Source of the DNA: DATMER01 sp035536935
GTDB lineage: Bacteria > Acidobacteriota > Thermoanaerobaculia > Multivoradales > UBA5704
Direction of reading: 5' to 3'
Assembly: GCA_035536935.1 (NCBI GenBank)
Contig: DATLNC010000041.1
Span: 1-17,152 of the forward strand
DNA: 17,152 bases
Positions 1 to 9,482 of this stretch are shown one piece after another. The notes below the pieces were generated by a model. That model was not told the DNA's origin. It ran no database searches and worked only from the letters and a program-made list of their open reading frames with translations. Position 1 is the first letter of the stretch, and every line of letters starts with the position of its first letter. A program made the position numbers and the translations under genes.

Positions 1-2094
<2,094 letters not shown>

Positions 2095-2117
2095 GGTGTT
2101 CCTCCGAATCCTCCGGG

Positions 2118-2164
2118 AAAGAAAAACTCAGCGCGAGCCGAGAGCCGCCGGCAGACGATGCCGG
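2118..2164 (-). terminator. Terminator-like hairpins in the hppA leader (possible attenuator)
   Basis: On the minus strand, just upstream of the hppA Shine-Dalgarno, there are two successive hairpins. The first is CCGGCA-TCGTC-TGCCGG (2164-2148). The second is CTCGGC-TCGC-GCTGAG (2142-2127, one G-U pair), followed at once by TTTTTCTTT (2126-2118). Hairpin plus T-tract is the form of an intrinsic terminator. No gene on this strand ends just upstream, because the neighbour is divergent, so if it works it would attenuate hppA itself. The stem is only 6 bp, so read-through or chance is possible. Confidence 0.4.
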
Positions 2165-2299
2165 AAGGCGGGGAGGCTGCGCTGACCGGGCTGTTGCTGA
2201 GATTCAGGGCCGCCGGCCGGAGGGCCGGGCGAGCCGATCCGGCGGAAGGTATCACAAGTTGCGTCCATTCCCCACTCCCCGCCCGCATAGACCCTCCTC

Positions 2300-2306
2300 T
2301 ATACTA
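2300..2306. promoter_or_regulatory. Predicted bidirectional -10 element between hppA and the pseudokinase gene
   Basis: The heptamer TATACTA reads TATACT on the plus strand (2300-2305) and TAGTAT on the minus strand (2306-2301). It would give the pseudokinase gene a leader of about 35-40 nt carrying a GAGGGGAG ribosome site (2333-2340), and hppA a leader of about 200 nt. No good -35 box is visible on either side. Apart from this box and the hppA leader hairpins I see nothing else in the 253-bp gap 2095-2347. Confidence 0.4.
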
Positions 2307-2347
2307 GTCTCAACTGCAGTACTGCCAGGACCGAGGGGAGCGAGACC

Positions 2348-4528
2348 ATGGAATTCCGTGAGCTCACCGAGCGCTACGACCTCGAAAAGATCCTTCACTC
2401 CGGACGTTCCGCCACGGTGATGCGGGCCACGGACAAGCGGTCGGCGCAGGTGGTCGCGGTCAAGATGATCCAGGCCTCGCCTGTCGGGTTCGAGGAGGCG
2501 GCGGCTCGCTTCGAGGCCTTCGCGGCCGCTCTCGCCGTGCAGCGCCAGCCGTCGCTCCCCGCCGTCGTCGACTTTGGCCTCACTCAGGACGGCGGCGCAT
2601 TCCTGGTATTCGAGCTGCTGGAGGGGCGCACGCTCGACTCGTTCGCGGGCAAGCTGCCTCCCGGCACCGGAATGGCCTTCCTCGGTCAGACCCTGGACGG
2701 TTTGGAGGCCCTGGCCTCACGCGGGCTCGCGCATGGCAACGTGTCTCCGGACAATCTGTTTGCCGTGGCCGGAGCAAATGGCGTTCCGCGGGTGACGGTG
2801 CTGGGATTGGGCAGCGCTATTTTTCGGACCGGGACCGCGGCTTCGGCGGAGAACGCGCGCTATCTCGCCCCTGAACTGGCTCCCGAGCTCGCCCAGGGCG
2901 GCATGCCCACGGCCCGCTCGGATGTCTTCTCGTTCGGTCTCACTGCCTGCCATCTGCTCGGCTGTTCGGTTTCACCCGCGGATTCTCCCGCGGTGCAGCT
3001 CCCCTTCGCCCTGGCCCTGGAGGTCGAGAACGACGAGGCGTTGCGGGCCATCCTGGAGAGGATGCTGCGGCGCGATCCCGCCGAGCGGCCCGCTCTGCGC
3101 GAGGTCCGGTCGGCATTCAGGCAGGCTCTCGGGCAGGAGGCATCCGTCTCTCCGGCCGCACCCCCTCCCCCGGAGCCCGGGCCGGAGCCCATCCCGGAGG
3201 GCGACGTCCTGCGGGAGGTCAATGATGAGGTGCTGGATGCCTTGAACGCCCCTCCGCCCCCGGCGCCAATCGAAGTTGCGGCCGCTGCGCCGCCACCCGC
3301 CCGGTCGAACCGGGCAGCCCTGTTCGGCGCGATCGCCGCGGCGGTGGTCGTCGCGGTCCTCGGCGGTCTCTGGGGTCTTCGCAAGCCGGTCGAGCAGGCC
3401 GGAGTCCCGGCGGGTCCTCCGATCCCCCCACCGCCTTCAGCCCAGGCGGTCATGGCGAAGCTGGAGGAGGCGCGGATGCTTCTCGCCCAGGGCGAGGACC
3501 GACGGGCTGAGGAGACCGTGCGGGCGCTCTCTTCCGTGGATCAGAGCACGCTCCCGCCCGAGGCCTGCGCCCGGCTGGCTGAGCTGGAGGAGATGCTCGC
3601 ACTCCTCGCCGTGGACCGTTTCCCGGCCGACCTCGCGCGCGGGTTGAAGGAGAGGGACCTCGGGCTGCTGCGCGCCGCGGTCGCCACCGGCTCGGGCCTC
3701 GGCGCGGACCTTCCCGCCGGGCTGGCGGCGGATTTCGAGCAGGCGCGGAAGCTGGTCGAGCTTCACCGGCTGATCGAGGCCGACGCGGCCGAAGGCCGGC
3801 ACGCCGCGGTGCTGGAGCGTTTCGCCGAGCTCGAGACCCTCGCTCCCGGGGTCAGCGATCCACTGGAGTTGCGGGCCAGGTCGGCGCAGGCGGTGGAGGC
3901 AGAGGCCGAAGCCCTGGCGGGGCAGGCGCGTTACGACGAGGCCTTGGCGAAGCTGGCGCCGCTGGAGGCCACATGGAGCGGCAGGGAGGGGTTGTCCGCC
4001 CGCGCCGCGGCCTACCGCAAGTCGAAGACCGACGAGCCGAAGCAGCAGGCGCTCCTCGCCTCGCTCCCCGCCTGGGAGCGGCGCAAGAAGCCGCACGAGG
4101 CGCTGGATCTGCTGCGCGGCGTGGAGCCCACGCCGCACCTGCGTCCGCAGATCGAGGAGGCCCGCAAACGTTTGGAGGCGCAGCTCGCCCAGCTCGACAA
4201 GGCGCCCCCGCAGGTCGTGCTTCGGGACGGCTACTCCCTGGAGTACTCGCGCGGCACCGTGGTGGAGCTGAGCTTCCGCGTCACAGACGACTATGAGGTC
4301 CGCGGCGTGAAGCTGATGGCCCGCGCGCCGGGCGGCAAGATGCGCGAACATCCGCTGGAGGTCTCCCGCACCAACGGCCTGTACACGGCGGAGTTCCCGT
4401 CGAGCTTCCACCAGAACGGCACGGTCGAGCTCTATGTGGTGGCCAAGGACATCTCCGGCAACGAGGGGCACCTCGGCACGCCGGACAAGCCGCTGAAGCT
4501 GACTCGGATCGGGAGCAATAGAATCTAG
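2348..4528 (+). CDS. Membrane-anchored Ser/Thr pseudokinase with extracytoplasmic repeat and Ig-like domains
   Basis: 726 residues. Residues 10-260 have a protein-kinase fold: VAVK with Lys39, a FLVFELLEG hinge (85-93), YLAPE (172-176), DVFSFG (192-197) and RDPAERP (242-248). Residues needed for catalysis are missing. The catalytic loop HRDxKxxN reads HGNVSPDN (129-136, Asp replaced by Asn131 and Lys by Ser133), DFG reads GLG (153-155), and the glycine loop is degenerate (HSGRSATV). It is therefore probably a pseudokinase that binds or scaffolds rather than phosphorylates. A Pro/Ala/Glu-rich linker (about 265-320) precedes one membrane helix (about 323-343). Residues 365-615 are helical and Ala/Leu/Glu-rich, possibly TPR-like. 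Residues 620-726 look like an Ig-like beta sandwich (YVVAKDISGNEG). The topology would be kinase fold inside, repeats outside. ATG follows a GAGGGGAG ribosome site. It ends 5 bp from the convergent ABC gene. Ligand and partner are unknown. Confidence 0.88.
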   Translation: MEFRELTERYDLEKILHSGRSATVMRATDKRSAQVVAVKMIQASPVGFEEAAARFEAFAAALAVQRQPSLPAVVDFGLTQDGGAFLVFELLEGRTLDSFAGKLPPGTGMAFLGQTLDGLEALASRGLAHGNVSPDNLFAVAGANGVPRVTVLGLGSAIFRTGTAASAENARYLAPELAPELAQGGMPTARSDVFSFGLTACHLLGCSVSPADSPAVQLPFALALEVENDEALRAILERMLRRDPAERPALREVRSAFRQALGQEASVSPAAPPPPEPGPEPIPEGDVLREVNDEVLDALNAPPPPAPIEVAAAAPPPARSNRAALFGAIAAAVVVAVLGGLWGLRKPVEQAGVPAGPPIPPPPSAQAVMAKLEEARMLLAQGEDRRAEETVRALSSVDQSTLPPEACARLAELEEMLALLAVDRFPADLARGLKERDLGLLRAAVATGSGLGADLPAGLAADFEQARKLVELHRLIEADAAEGRHAAVLERFAELETLAPGVSDPLELRARSAQAVEAEAEALAGQARYDEALAKLAPLEATWSGREGLSARAAAYRKSKTDEPKQQALLASLPAWERRKKPHEALDLLRGVEPTPHLRPQIEEARKRLEAQLAQLDKAPPQVVLRDGYSLEYSRGTVVELSFRVTDDYEVRGVKLMARAPGGKMREHPLEVSRTNGLYTAEFPSSFHQNGTVELYVVAKDISGNEGHLGTPDKPLKLTRIGSNRI

Positions 4529-4533
4529 GAGGG

Positions 4534-6531
4534 CTACATCCCCCGCCCGCCGCCTACCAGGGGCAACCTCCCCACTCCCGCATCGGCCTGGGCGACCGCC
4601 TTCTCCCCTTCCTCTTCAGGCTCGGCCTCGCCCGGGTTGCGGAAGAGGTTCGATTCCAGGTTGTACTGCCGGGTGTAGAGGGCATGGTAGCGGCCACCGA
4701 GGGCGAGCAGCTCCTCGTGCCGGCCGCGCTCCACGACCTGGCCGTGCTCCAGCACCAGGATCGTGTCGGCCCTGCGGATCGTCGAGAGCCGGTGGGCGAT
4801 CACGAAGGTCGTGCGCCCGCGCATCAGCACGGCGAGGCCCTCCTGGATCAACGCTTCGCTCTCGCTGTCGAGGGACGAGGTCGCCTCGTCGAGGATCAGG
4901 ATGCGCGGATCGGCCAGGATGGCGCGGGCGATCGCGACTCTCTGCCGCTCGCCGCCAGAGAGCTTCACCCCGCGCTCGCCCACGATCGTGCCGTAGCCGT
5001 CGGGGAGGCGCTGCACGAAGTCGTCGCAGTGGGCGATCCGAGCGGCGCGCAGGATCTCCTCGTTCGAGGCGTGCGGACGGGCATAGGCGATGTTCTCCAG
5101 CACCGTCCCGTCGAAGAGGAAGTTGTCCTGGAAGACCACCGCGAGGTGGGAGCGGTAGTCGTGCAGGCGGATCCCGGTGAGGTCCTGGCCATCCACCAGG
5201 ATCGTGCCCGAGGTCGGACGGTGGAACGCGGCGACCAGGCCGATCAGCGTGCTCTTGCCGGAGCCCGACGATCCCACCAGGGCCGTGGAGGTTCCCGGCC
5301 GGGCCAGGAAGGAGACGCCGCGCAGCACCGGCGTGCCCGCCTTGTACTCGAACCAGACGTCCTGGAACTCGATCTGGCCCTCGACGCGGGGCAGCGGGCT
5401 GCGCTCCCTCTCGCCGGCGTCCTCGGGCGCCTCGTTGCGGATCTCCCGGATGCGCTCCAGGCCCGCGAAAGCCTCGGTGAGCTGGCTGCCGATGTTGACC
5501 ACCTGCATCACCGGTCCGACGAGCATGCCGAGGTAGAGGGTGAAGGCGAAGAACGAGCCGACCGTCATCCGCCCCGAGAGCACCTCGTTCGCGCCGACCG
5601 CCATCATGGTGACGCCCACGATGCCGAGCAGCAGGGTCGAGCCGGCGCCGATCAGCGAGAAGCTGGTGATCGTCTTGGCGATGTTGCGGAACAGGCGGTG
5701 CACCCCCTTGGCGAAGACCAGGTTCTCGCGGCGCTGGGCGCCGTAGGCCTTCACGACGCGGACGCCCGAGAACGACTCGGTGAGCCGGCCGGCGACCTCG
5801 GCGTTGATCTTGGAACGCTCGCGGAACAGCGGACGCAGCGTTTTGAACGCCCATCCCATGATGACCGCGAAGAGCGAGAGGACGCCCACGGCGATCAGGG
5901 TCAGCTTGGCGCTCAGGTAGAGGAGGAGGCCGAGCGCGAGCACGGCCGTGATGGAGCCGCCCACCAGCTCGACGAGCCCGTTGCCCACCAGGTTGCGGAT
6001 GCCTTCGGCGTCGTTCATGACCCGGGAGAGCAGGGCGCCGGACTTGGTCTGCTCGAAGTAGCCCACGGAGAGGCTGCCGACGTGGCGCTGCACTCCGCGG
6101 CGCATCTCGGTGATGGAGCGTTGCGCGGCCTTGCCGAGCACCTGGGAGAGGGCGAAGGAGGTGATCCCCTGAATCAGGGTGGCGGCGCCGGCGGCGAGGA
6201 GGAGCTGCGTGAGGAGCTCGCGGTTGCCCTTGCCGATGACCTCGTCGAGCAGGTATTTGGTGGTGCCCGGGAGGACCAGGCCGGCGAACCGGTTGATCAG
6301 CATCAGGCCGAGTCCGAGGGCGAGGCGGCCTTTGTGGGCGCGGACCAGTTCGGCCGCATCGGCAAGGACGACGCGGAAGGTCAGCGGCTTCTTGGGCTTC
6401 TTCTTGTCTCCCTCCCGCTCGCCGGGCTCCTGGCCGGAGCGGCGCTGCTTGGACGAGACCAGGCCCCCGAAGAGTCCGGCCCGTGTGGCTCGGGGAGAAG
6501 AGGGTGGAGCGGCGGTGGGGTCGGCGGACAT
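4534..6531 (-). CDS. MsbA-like ABC exporter (fused membrane and ATPase domains)
   Basis: A 665-residue half transporter that works as a homodimer in the inner membrane to flip or export a lipid or drug-like substrate. The membrane domain covers about residues 65-360 (six helices; the motif YFEQTKSGALLSRVMNDAEGI is typical of MsbA/LmrA-type proteins). The ATPase domain covers about 385-625: Walker A GSSGSGKST (420-428), Q-loop Gln468, signature LSGGE (524-528), Walker B ILILDEA (544-550, catalytic Glu549) and switch His580. All catalytic residues are intact. The N-terminal 50 residues are polar and Lys/Arg-rich, and the C-terminal tail after 630 is acidic. The frame stays open 45 codons further upstream. 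I chose ATG 6531 because the extra residues are low-complexity and a TATTCT box lies 9 nt before it. Substrate cannot be told; MsbA (lipid A) is the closest named relative by eye. Confidence 0.93.
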   Translation of the reverse strand: MSADPTAAPPSSPRATRAGLFGGLVSSKQRRSGQEPGEREGDKKKPKKPLTFRVVLADAAELVRAHKGRLALGLGLMLINRFAGLVLPGTTKYLLDEVIGKGNRELLTQLLLAAGAATLIQGITSFALSQVLGKAAQRSITEMRRGVQRHVGSLSVGYFEQTKSGALLSRVMNDAEGIRNLVGNGLVELVGGSITAVLALGLLLYLSAKLTLIAVGVLSLFAVIMGWAFKTLRPLFRERSKINAEVAGRLTESFSGVRVVKAYGAQRRENLVFAKGVHRLFRNIAKTITSFSLIGAGSTLLLGIVGVTMMAVGANEVLSGRMTVGSFFAFTLYLGMLVGPVMQVVNIGSQLTEAFAGLERIREIRNEAPEDAGERERSPLPRVEGQIEFQDVWFEYKAGTPVLRGVSFLARPGTSTALVGSSGSGKSTLIGLVAAFHRPTSGTILVDGQDLTGIRLHDYRSHLAVVFQDNFLFDGTVLENIAYARPHASNEEILRAARIAHCDDFVQRLPDGYGTIVGERGVKLSGGERQRVAIARAILADPRILILDEATSSLDSESEALIQEGLAVLMRGRTTFVIAHRLSTIRRADTILVLEHGQVVERGRHEELLALGGRYHALYTRQYNLESNLFRNPGEAEPEEEGEKAVAQADAGVGRLPLVGGGRGM

Positions 6532-6540
6532 GGCCTTGCC

Positions 6541-6546
6541 AGAATA
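6541..6546 (-). promoter_or_regulatory. Predicted -10 box for the ABC exporter gene
   Basis: Minus strand TATTCT, 9 nt before the ATG at 6531, inside the 43-bp gap after the lipoprotein gene. If used, the mRNA would have only about 2-3 nt of leader. The same hexamer precedes sspB and the DUF4870 gene. The ABC gene could also be co-transcribed with the lipoprotein gene. Confidence 0.35.
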
Positions 6547-6574
6547 ACACCCGGAGCCCTCACCCCCGTCTCCT

Positions 6575-7855
6575 CTACCTCCTGGCCTGTCTGGCCGTCC
6601 GCACCTCCACCTCGTCGTCGAGCTTGAGGGCGAGCCTCGTCCCCCCGGGGATGACGACCTCTTCACCGTTGCGGGAGGCGAGGACGGCTCCGGCCGCCGC
6701 GCCGATGATGGCTCCGATCACGGCGCCCCGGGAGCGGTCCTTCTTACTGAGGACCCGGCCCAGAATGGCTCCACCAGCCGCCGCGCCGCCAATGGTCGCC
6801 GCATCTCTACGCGTCTCGTTGCCCCCCTGCTGCACCAGGGAGGCGTCGATCGGGACGGCCTTGCCCGACGGCAGGATCAGGTCCGTGAACTTCAGACCGA
6901 GCTTCGCCCGGCCGCCCACCTTGCCCAGGGGCACGGCCTCGGTGACCACGCCGACGATCTCGGAGCCGGACGGGATTCCGACCGCGCCGTCCGAAGACAC
7001 GTCCGAGGCGACACGGGCCCGGAAGATGTCGCCCGCTTCGCTGGTCTGGCTGGAGAGGCCCTCCACGAGCTCGATCTCCATCACCGTCCCGGCCGGGACG
7101 TTCACGATCATCAGCGGAGCCGGACGCTGCGCCTCCCGTTCCCTTTCGCGCTCGCGCTCTGCCTCTCCGCGTTCGCGTTCGCGACGGGCCTGCTCCTCCC
7201 GATCGCTCCGATCGCGGGCCTCGCGCTCCTCTCGCGCTCGGGCCTGGCGCTCCTGCTCGAGCTCGGCCGCCTCGCGCTCCGCATCCTCATCCCGCTCATC
7301 CCGAGTGTCGGGACGGCGCGACTCGGCGACCTTCTCGGTCCTCTCGGTCCTCTCGGCCTTGACCGGCTCCTCGCGCTCCACCCGCGGGGTCGGGGCCGGC
7401 GCCTTCTGCGGAGCCGGCTTGGGAATTCGGGCCTGGCGCTCCGGAGCTGGCTCCGGCACCCGGGCCTGGCGCTCCGGCTCGCGGGCCGCCTGCTCCCGCT
7501 CCCGGGCCTTCAAGAGCGCCTGGCGCTCGGTCGCGTCCTGCTCCCGGAGCCGCCGCTCGCGGGCGTCCAGCTCGGCATTGCGCTCGGCGAGTCGCTGCTC
7601 GCGGTCGTCCAGGTCCTGGCGCGCACCCGCGTCCTCGCCAATCTCGGGCTCGACCACCACGATCCGCTCCTCGGGCTGAAGCTCGGGGTCTTCGCGGACG
7701 AGACCGGGCTCTTCCCCGGTCTGCGCGGCCTCTCTGTCCTGCTCGACGGAAACCTGGCCCCTCTCCGGCTCTTCGGACTGGCGGCAACCCATGCCGAACG
7801 CCGAGAGACCCAGGAAGAGAGCCAGGAGGAGGGGTTGAAATCTGACGTTTCGCAT
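6575..7855 (-). CDS. Probable lipoprotein: charged coiled-coil region, VPAG beta domain and glycine zipper
   Basis: 426 residues, function unknown. Residues 1-23 are a signal peptide ending FGMGC with Cys24 as a likely lipidation site; the lipobox is imperfect (Gly at -3). Residues 25-246 are extremely Arg/Glu/Ala/Gln-rich (runs such as EREREREREAQRP), likely a long charged helix, and contain Pro-rich stretches (KPAPQKAPAPTPR). Residues 247-348 form a beta-rich domain (VPAGTVMEIELVEGLSSQTS, then IPSGSEIVGVV) followed by a glycine zipper (about 354-393, GGAAAGGAILG and GAIIGAAAGAVLA) and a final VIPGGTRLALKL strand. This architecture recurs, from memory, in Acidobacteriota envelope proteins. 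The start at 7855 is chosen over an upstream in-frame start at 7912 because it begins the signal peptide and has GAGG about 8 nt before it. The next gene, 43 bp downstream, is the ABC exporter, so an envelope-related link is possible. Confidence 0.82.
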   Translation of the reverse strand: MRNVRFQPLLLALFLGLSAFGMGCRQSEEPERGQVSVEQDREAAQTGEEPGLVREDPELQPEERIVVVEPEIGEDAGARQDLDDREQRLAERNAELDARERRLREQDATERQALLKAREREQAAREPERQARVPEPAPERQARIPKPAPQKAPAPTPRVEREEPVKAERTERTEKVAESRRPDTRDERDEDAEREAAELEQERQARAREEREARDRSDREEQARRERERGEAEREREREREAQRPAPLMIVNVPAGTVMEIELVEGLSSQTSEAGDIFRARVASDVSSDGAVGIPSGSEIVGVVTEAVPLGKVGGRAKLGLKFTDLILPSGKAVPIDASLVQQGGNETRRDAATIGGAAAGGAILGRVLSKKDRSRGAVIGAIIGAAAGAVLASRNGEEVVIPGGTRLALKLDDEVEVRTARQARR

Positions 7856-7974
7856 GGTGATACCTCGCTGCAAGTCCATCCGACAGGATGAATAGAGCAA
7901 GGCTGGTGCCATGCCGTTCCAAGGCGGAGAGGCGCGAACTCGTCCCCTGCCGAGGACGGTCGAGGACGCGCGAT

Positions 7975-8448
7975 CTACTTCGGCCGCTTGCGGGGGAACG
8001 GGATGACGCTGGCCGGTCTGGCCGGCTCGGTCGGTTCCGGCTCCGGGTCCGGCTCGAGGTCGGGCGGCACGTAGCCGGCTACCCGCCCGGGCTCGAACGC
8101 CATGCCAAGGTTGGCGGCCGGGTCCTGGAACTCCATCAGGGCGGCGAAGGGAACGGTGAGCCGGTGGCGCGCCGCCGCGAAGCTGAGGGAGACGGAGAAG
8201 GCCGTGTCGTCGACCTCCAGGTTCCAGAACTGGTTCTGCAGGATGATGCGGATCGCCTCCGGATACTGATCCCGCAGGAAGGCGGGGATCACGACCCCAG
8301 GGTAGTCGGAGCTGAAGGTGATGTTGAAGAAGTGCTCGCCGGGCAGACCGTTCTCGGCCACATGCGCGAGCACCCGGCGGACCATGTCGCGCAGGGCATC
8401 CTGCAGGAAGCCCGGGTAGTCGAGGCTGTCGTCGGTCTCGTCCGCCAT
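7975..8448 (-). CDS. sspB: ClpXP adaptor SspB (alphaproteobacterial-like form)
   Basis: 157 residues. SspB binds the N-terminal part of the ssrA degradation tag and delivers tagged proteins to ClpXP. The body (about 10-120) carries the family pattern FFNITFSSDYPGVVIP (40-55), ILQNQFWNLEV (69-79) and LTVPFAALMEFQDP (97-110). A flexible Pro/Glu linker (about 128-145) leads to a short basic, hydrophobic tail ASVIPFPRKRPK, which fits the ClpX-binding tail of SspB proteins. The sequence resembles the alphaproteobacterial SspB more than the E. coli one. tmRNA encoding its likely substrate tag lies at the right end of this window. There is no ribosome site before the ATG; a TATTCT box sits 6 nt upstream, predicting a leaderless mRNA. 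It follows yidD closely. A 119-bp gap (7856-7974) separates it from the lipoprotein gene and holds no clear signal apart from a weak TATTCA. Confidence 0.93.
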   Translation of the reverse strand: MADETDDSLDYPGFLQDALRDMVRRVLAHVAENGLPGEHFFNITFSSDYPGVVIPAFLRDQYPEAIRIILQNQFWNLEVDDTAFSVSLSFAAARHRLTVPFAALMEFQDPAANLGMAFEPGRVAGYVPPDLEPDPEPEPTEPARPASVIPFPRKRPK

Positions 8449-8454
8449 CGCCGG

Positions 8455-8460
8455 AGAATA
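8455..8460 (-). promoter_or_regulatory. Predicted leaderless -10 box for sspB
   Basis: Minus strand TATTCT directly after the yidD stop codon, with exactly 6 nt between the box and the sspB ATG. A transcript starting at the usual distance would begin at the A of ATG. No Shine-Dalgarno is visible. This suggests sspB can be transcribed separately from the yidD operon. Confidence 0.45.
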
Positions 8461-8769
8461 CTACGGTAGTTCAACCGTTCCCGCCGGAGTCCACGGCCCG
8501 CAGCGCAGAACCCGCCAAACCGCCATGCCGGTCCCCTTGAGCGCGCCGTACTTCTTGATCGCCCCCTCGGCGTAGTGGCTGCAGGTCGGCTTGAACCGGC
8601 AGCGGACCCCCGCCTTGCGGTTCAGGATGGAGAACGTCGCCTGATAGATGTCGATCGTGCCGAGCAGGACCCGGGCCGAGAGCTGGGTCGAGGGCGGGCG
8701 GGAGAAGTCAAAGGCCAGCAACGAGAGGAGCACCAGCGCGGCGATCGCCGCCTTTCTCTTGCGAGTCAC
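8461..8769 (-). CDS. yidD: Membrane protein insertion efficiency factor YidD
   Basis: 102 residues. YidD is a small inner-membrane-associated protein that helps the Sec/YidC route insert membrane proteins. Seen: an N-terminal hydrophobic segment (about 8-20), then the family core CRFKPTCSHYAEGAIKKYG (57-75) with Cys57 and Cys63, and WRVLRCGPW (85-93) with Cys90. Length is a little above the usual 70-90 because of the hydrophobic N-terminus. The start is GTG, 7 bp after the stop of the DUF2752 gene, with no clear ribosome site, so translation is probably coupled to that gene. It is usually found beside rpmH, rnpA and yidC; here it sits instead with small membrane proteins and sspB. Confidence 0.95.
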   Translation of the reverse strand: MTRKRKAAIAALVLLSLLAFDFSRPPSTQLSARVLLGTIDIYQATFSILNRKAGVRCRFKPTCSHYAEGAIKKYGALKGTGMAVWRVLRCGPWTPAGTVELP

Positions 8770-8776
8770 CAGGGGC

Positions 8777-9169
8777 CTACCAAGGAAGACTGCCCGTCGA
8801 AAGGCGGCCGACCCACAGGGCGCAGAGCACGGCGAGATGGGCGAGCACCGCCCGCTCCACCCAGGCGGGCCGCGGGAAAGGAAAACCGCGCAGGGCCGCG
8901 CGCCCCCAGGCGAGCCAGATCAGCAGGAATTCGACCGCCAGGACCGGGGCGAGCGGATGGGCGGCCAGGGCGGCGGTCCATTCCCCCTTTGCGAGATGTG
9001 CGAAGGCGCGCGTCAGGCCGCAGCCCGGGCAGGGGAGGTCGAGCACGCGGCGGGAAAAGCAGATCGAGCCTTCCGGCCCGGAGGAGGGGGTCCAGAGATG
9101 GAGGATCAACGCGCCGGCAAGACCGGCGAGTCCCGCCAGAGCCCAGAGCCAGGCGCTCCGGCGCCCCAT
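8777..9169 (-). CDS. DUF2752 small membrane protein
   Basis: 130 residues, function unknown. The family mark is CPGCGLTRAFAHLAKGEW (47-64) followed by AALAAHPL (66-73), which identifies DUF2752. Hydrophobic helices at about 7-25, 73-90 and 107-122. The paired cysteines suggest metal binding or a redox role, but that is a guess. Its ATG follows the DUF4190 stop by one base (TGA-C-ATG), so translation is coupled. DUF2752 genes often lie near TM2 or other small membrane-protein genes, as here. Confidence 0.85.
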   Translation of the reverse strand: MGRRSAWLWALAGLAGLAGALILHLWTPSSGPEGSICFSRRVLDLPCPGCGLTRAFAHLAKGEWTAALAAHPLAPVLAVEFLLIWLAWGRAALRGFPFPRPAWVERAVLAHLAVLCALWVGRLSTGSLPW

Positions 9170-9170
9170 G

Positions 9171-9470
9171 TCAGCGATTGGCCAGGGCGGAGAGGACCGC
9201 CAGGCCCCCGAAGAAGAAAATCCAGAACACGAAGAAGACCAGGATGAGCGTGCCGATGATCCCGAGGACCACGGCGATCTGGGCGAGCACCTCGCCCGCC
9301 TTGGGCGAGCGCCCCTCCCGGATCGCCTTCTGCTCCTGCCGGCCCAGGTACCACGCGATCGGCGAGAGGAGATGACAGCAGGTGACGAAGCCCAGGAGCG
9401 ACAGGATCAGCGCGGTGATCGCCTGACTGCTTGCGGATTGCGGCGTAACCCCATCGCCCTGGACCGTCAT
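9171..9470 (-). CDS. DUF4190-like two-helix membrane protein
   Basis: 99 residues, function unknown. Two hydrophobic segments (about 18-42 and 62-92) flank a polar loop with SPIAWYLGRQEQKAIREG, the pattern of DUF4190 proteins. A very good ribosome site, AGGAGG, lies 8 nt before the ATG and overlaps the end of the DUF4870 gene (stop TAG at 9483). The 12-bp gap points to one operon with the genes on both sides. Confidence 0.82.
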   Translation of the reverse strand: MTVQGDGVTPQSASSQAITALILSLLGFVTCCHLLSPIAWYLGRQEQKAIREGRSPKAGEVLAQIAVVLGIIGTLILVFFVFWIFFFGGLAVLSALANR

Positions 9471-9482
9471 GGCCGATTCCTC

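Noticed and set aside
2316..2325. Perfect 10-bp palindrome GCAGTACTGC just after the predicted pseudokinase start site, as an operator
   Set aside because: A 10-bp palindrome is expected more than ten times by chance in 17 kb, and there is no second copy or known regulator match. A similar GCAGTAC near tmRNA is not palindromic.
4684..6627. A 647-codon plus-strand open frame
   Set aside because: It is antisense to the ABC exporter with its intact ATPase motifs, and has the low-complexity composition of a shadow frame.
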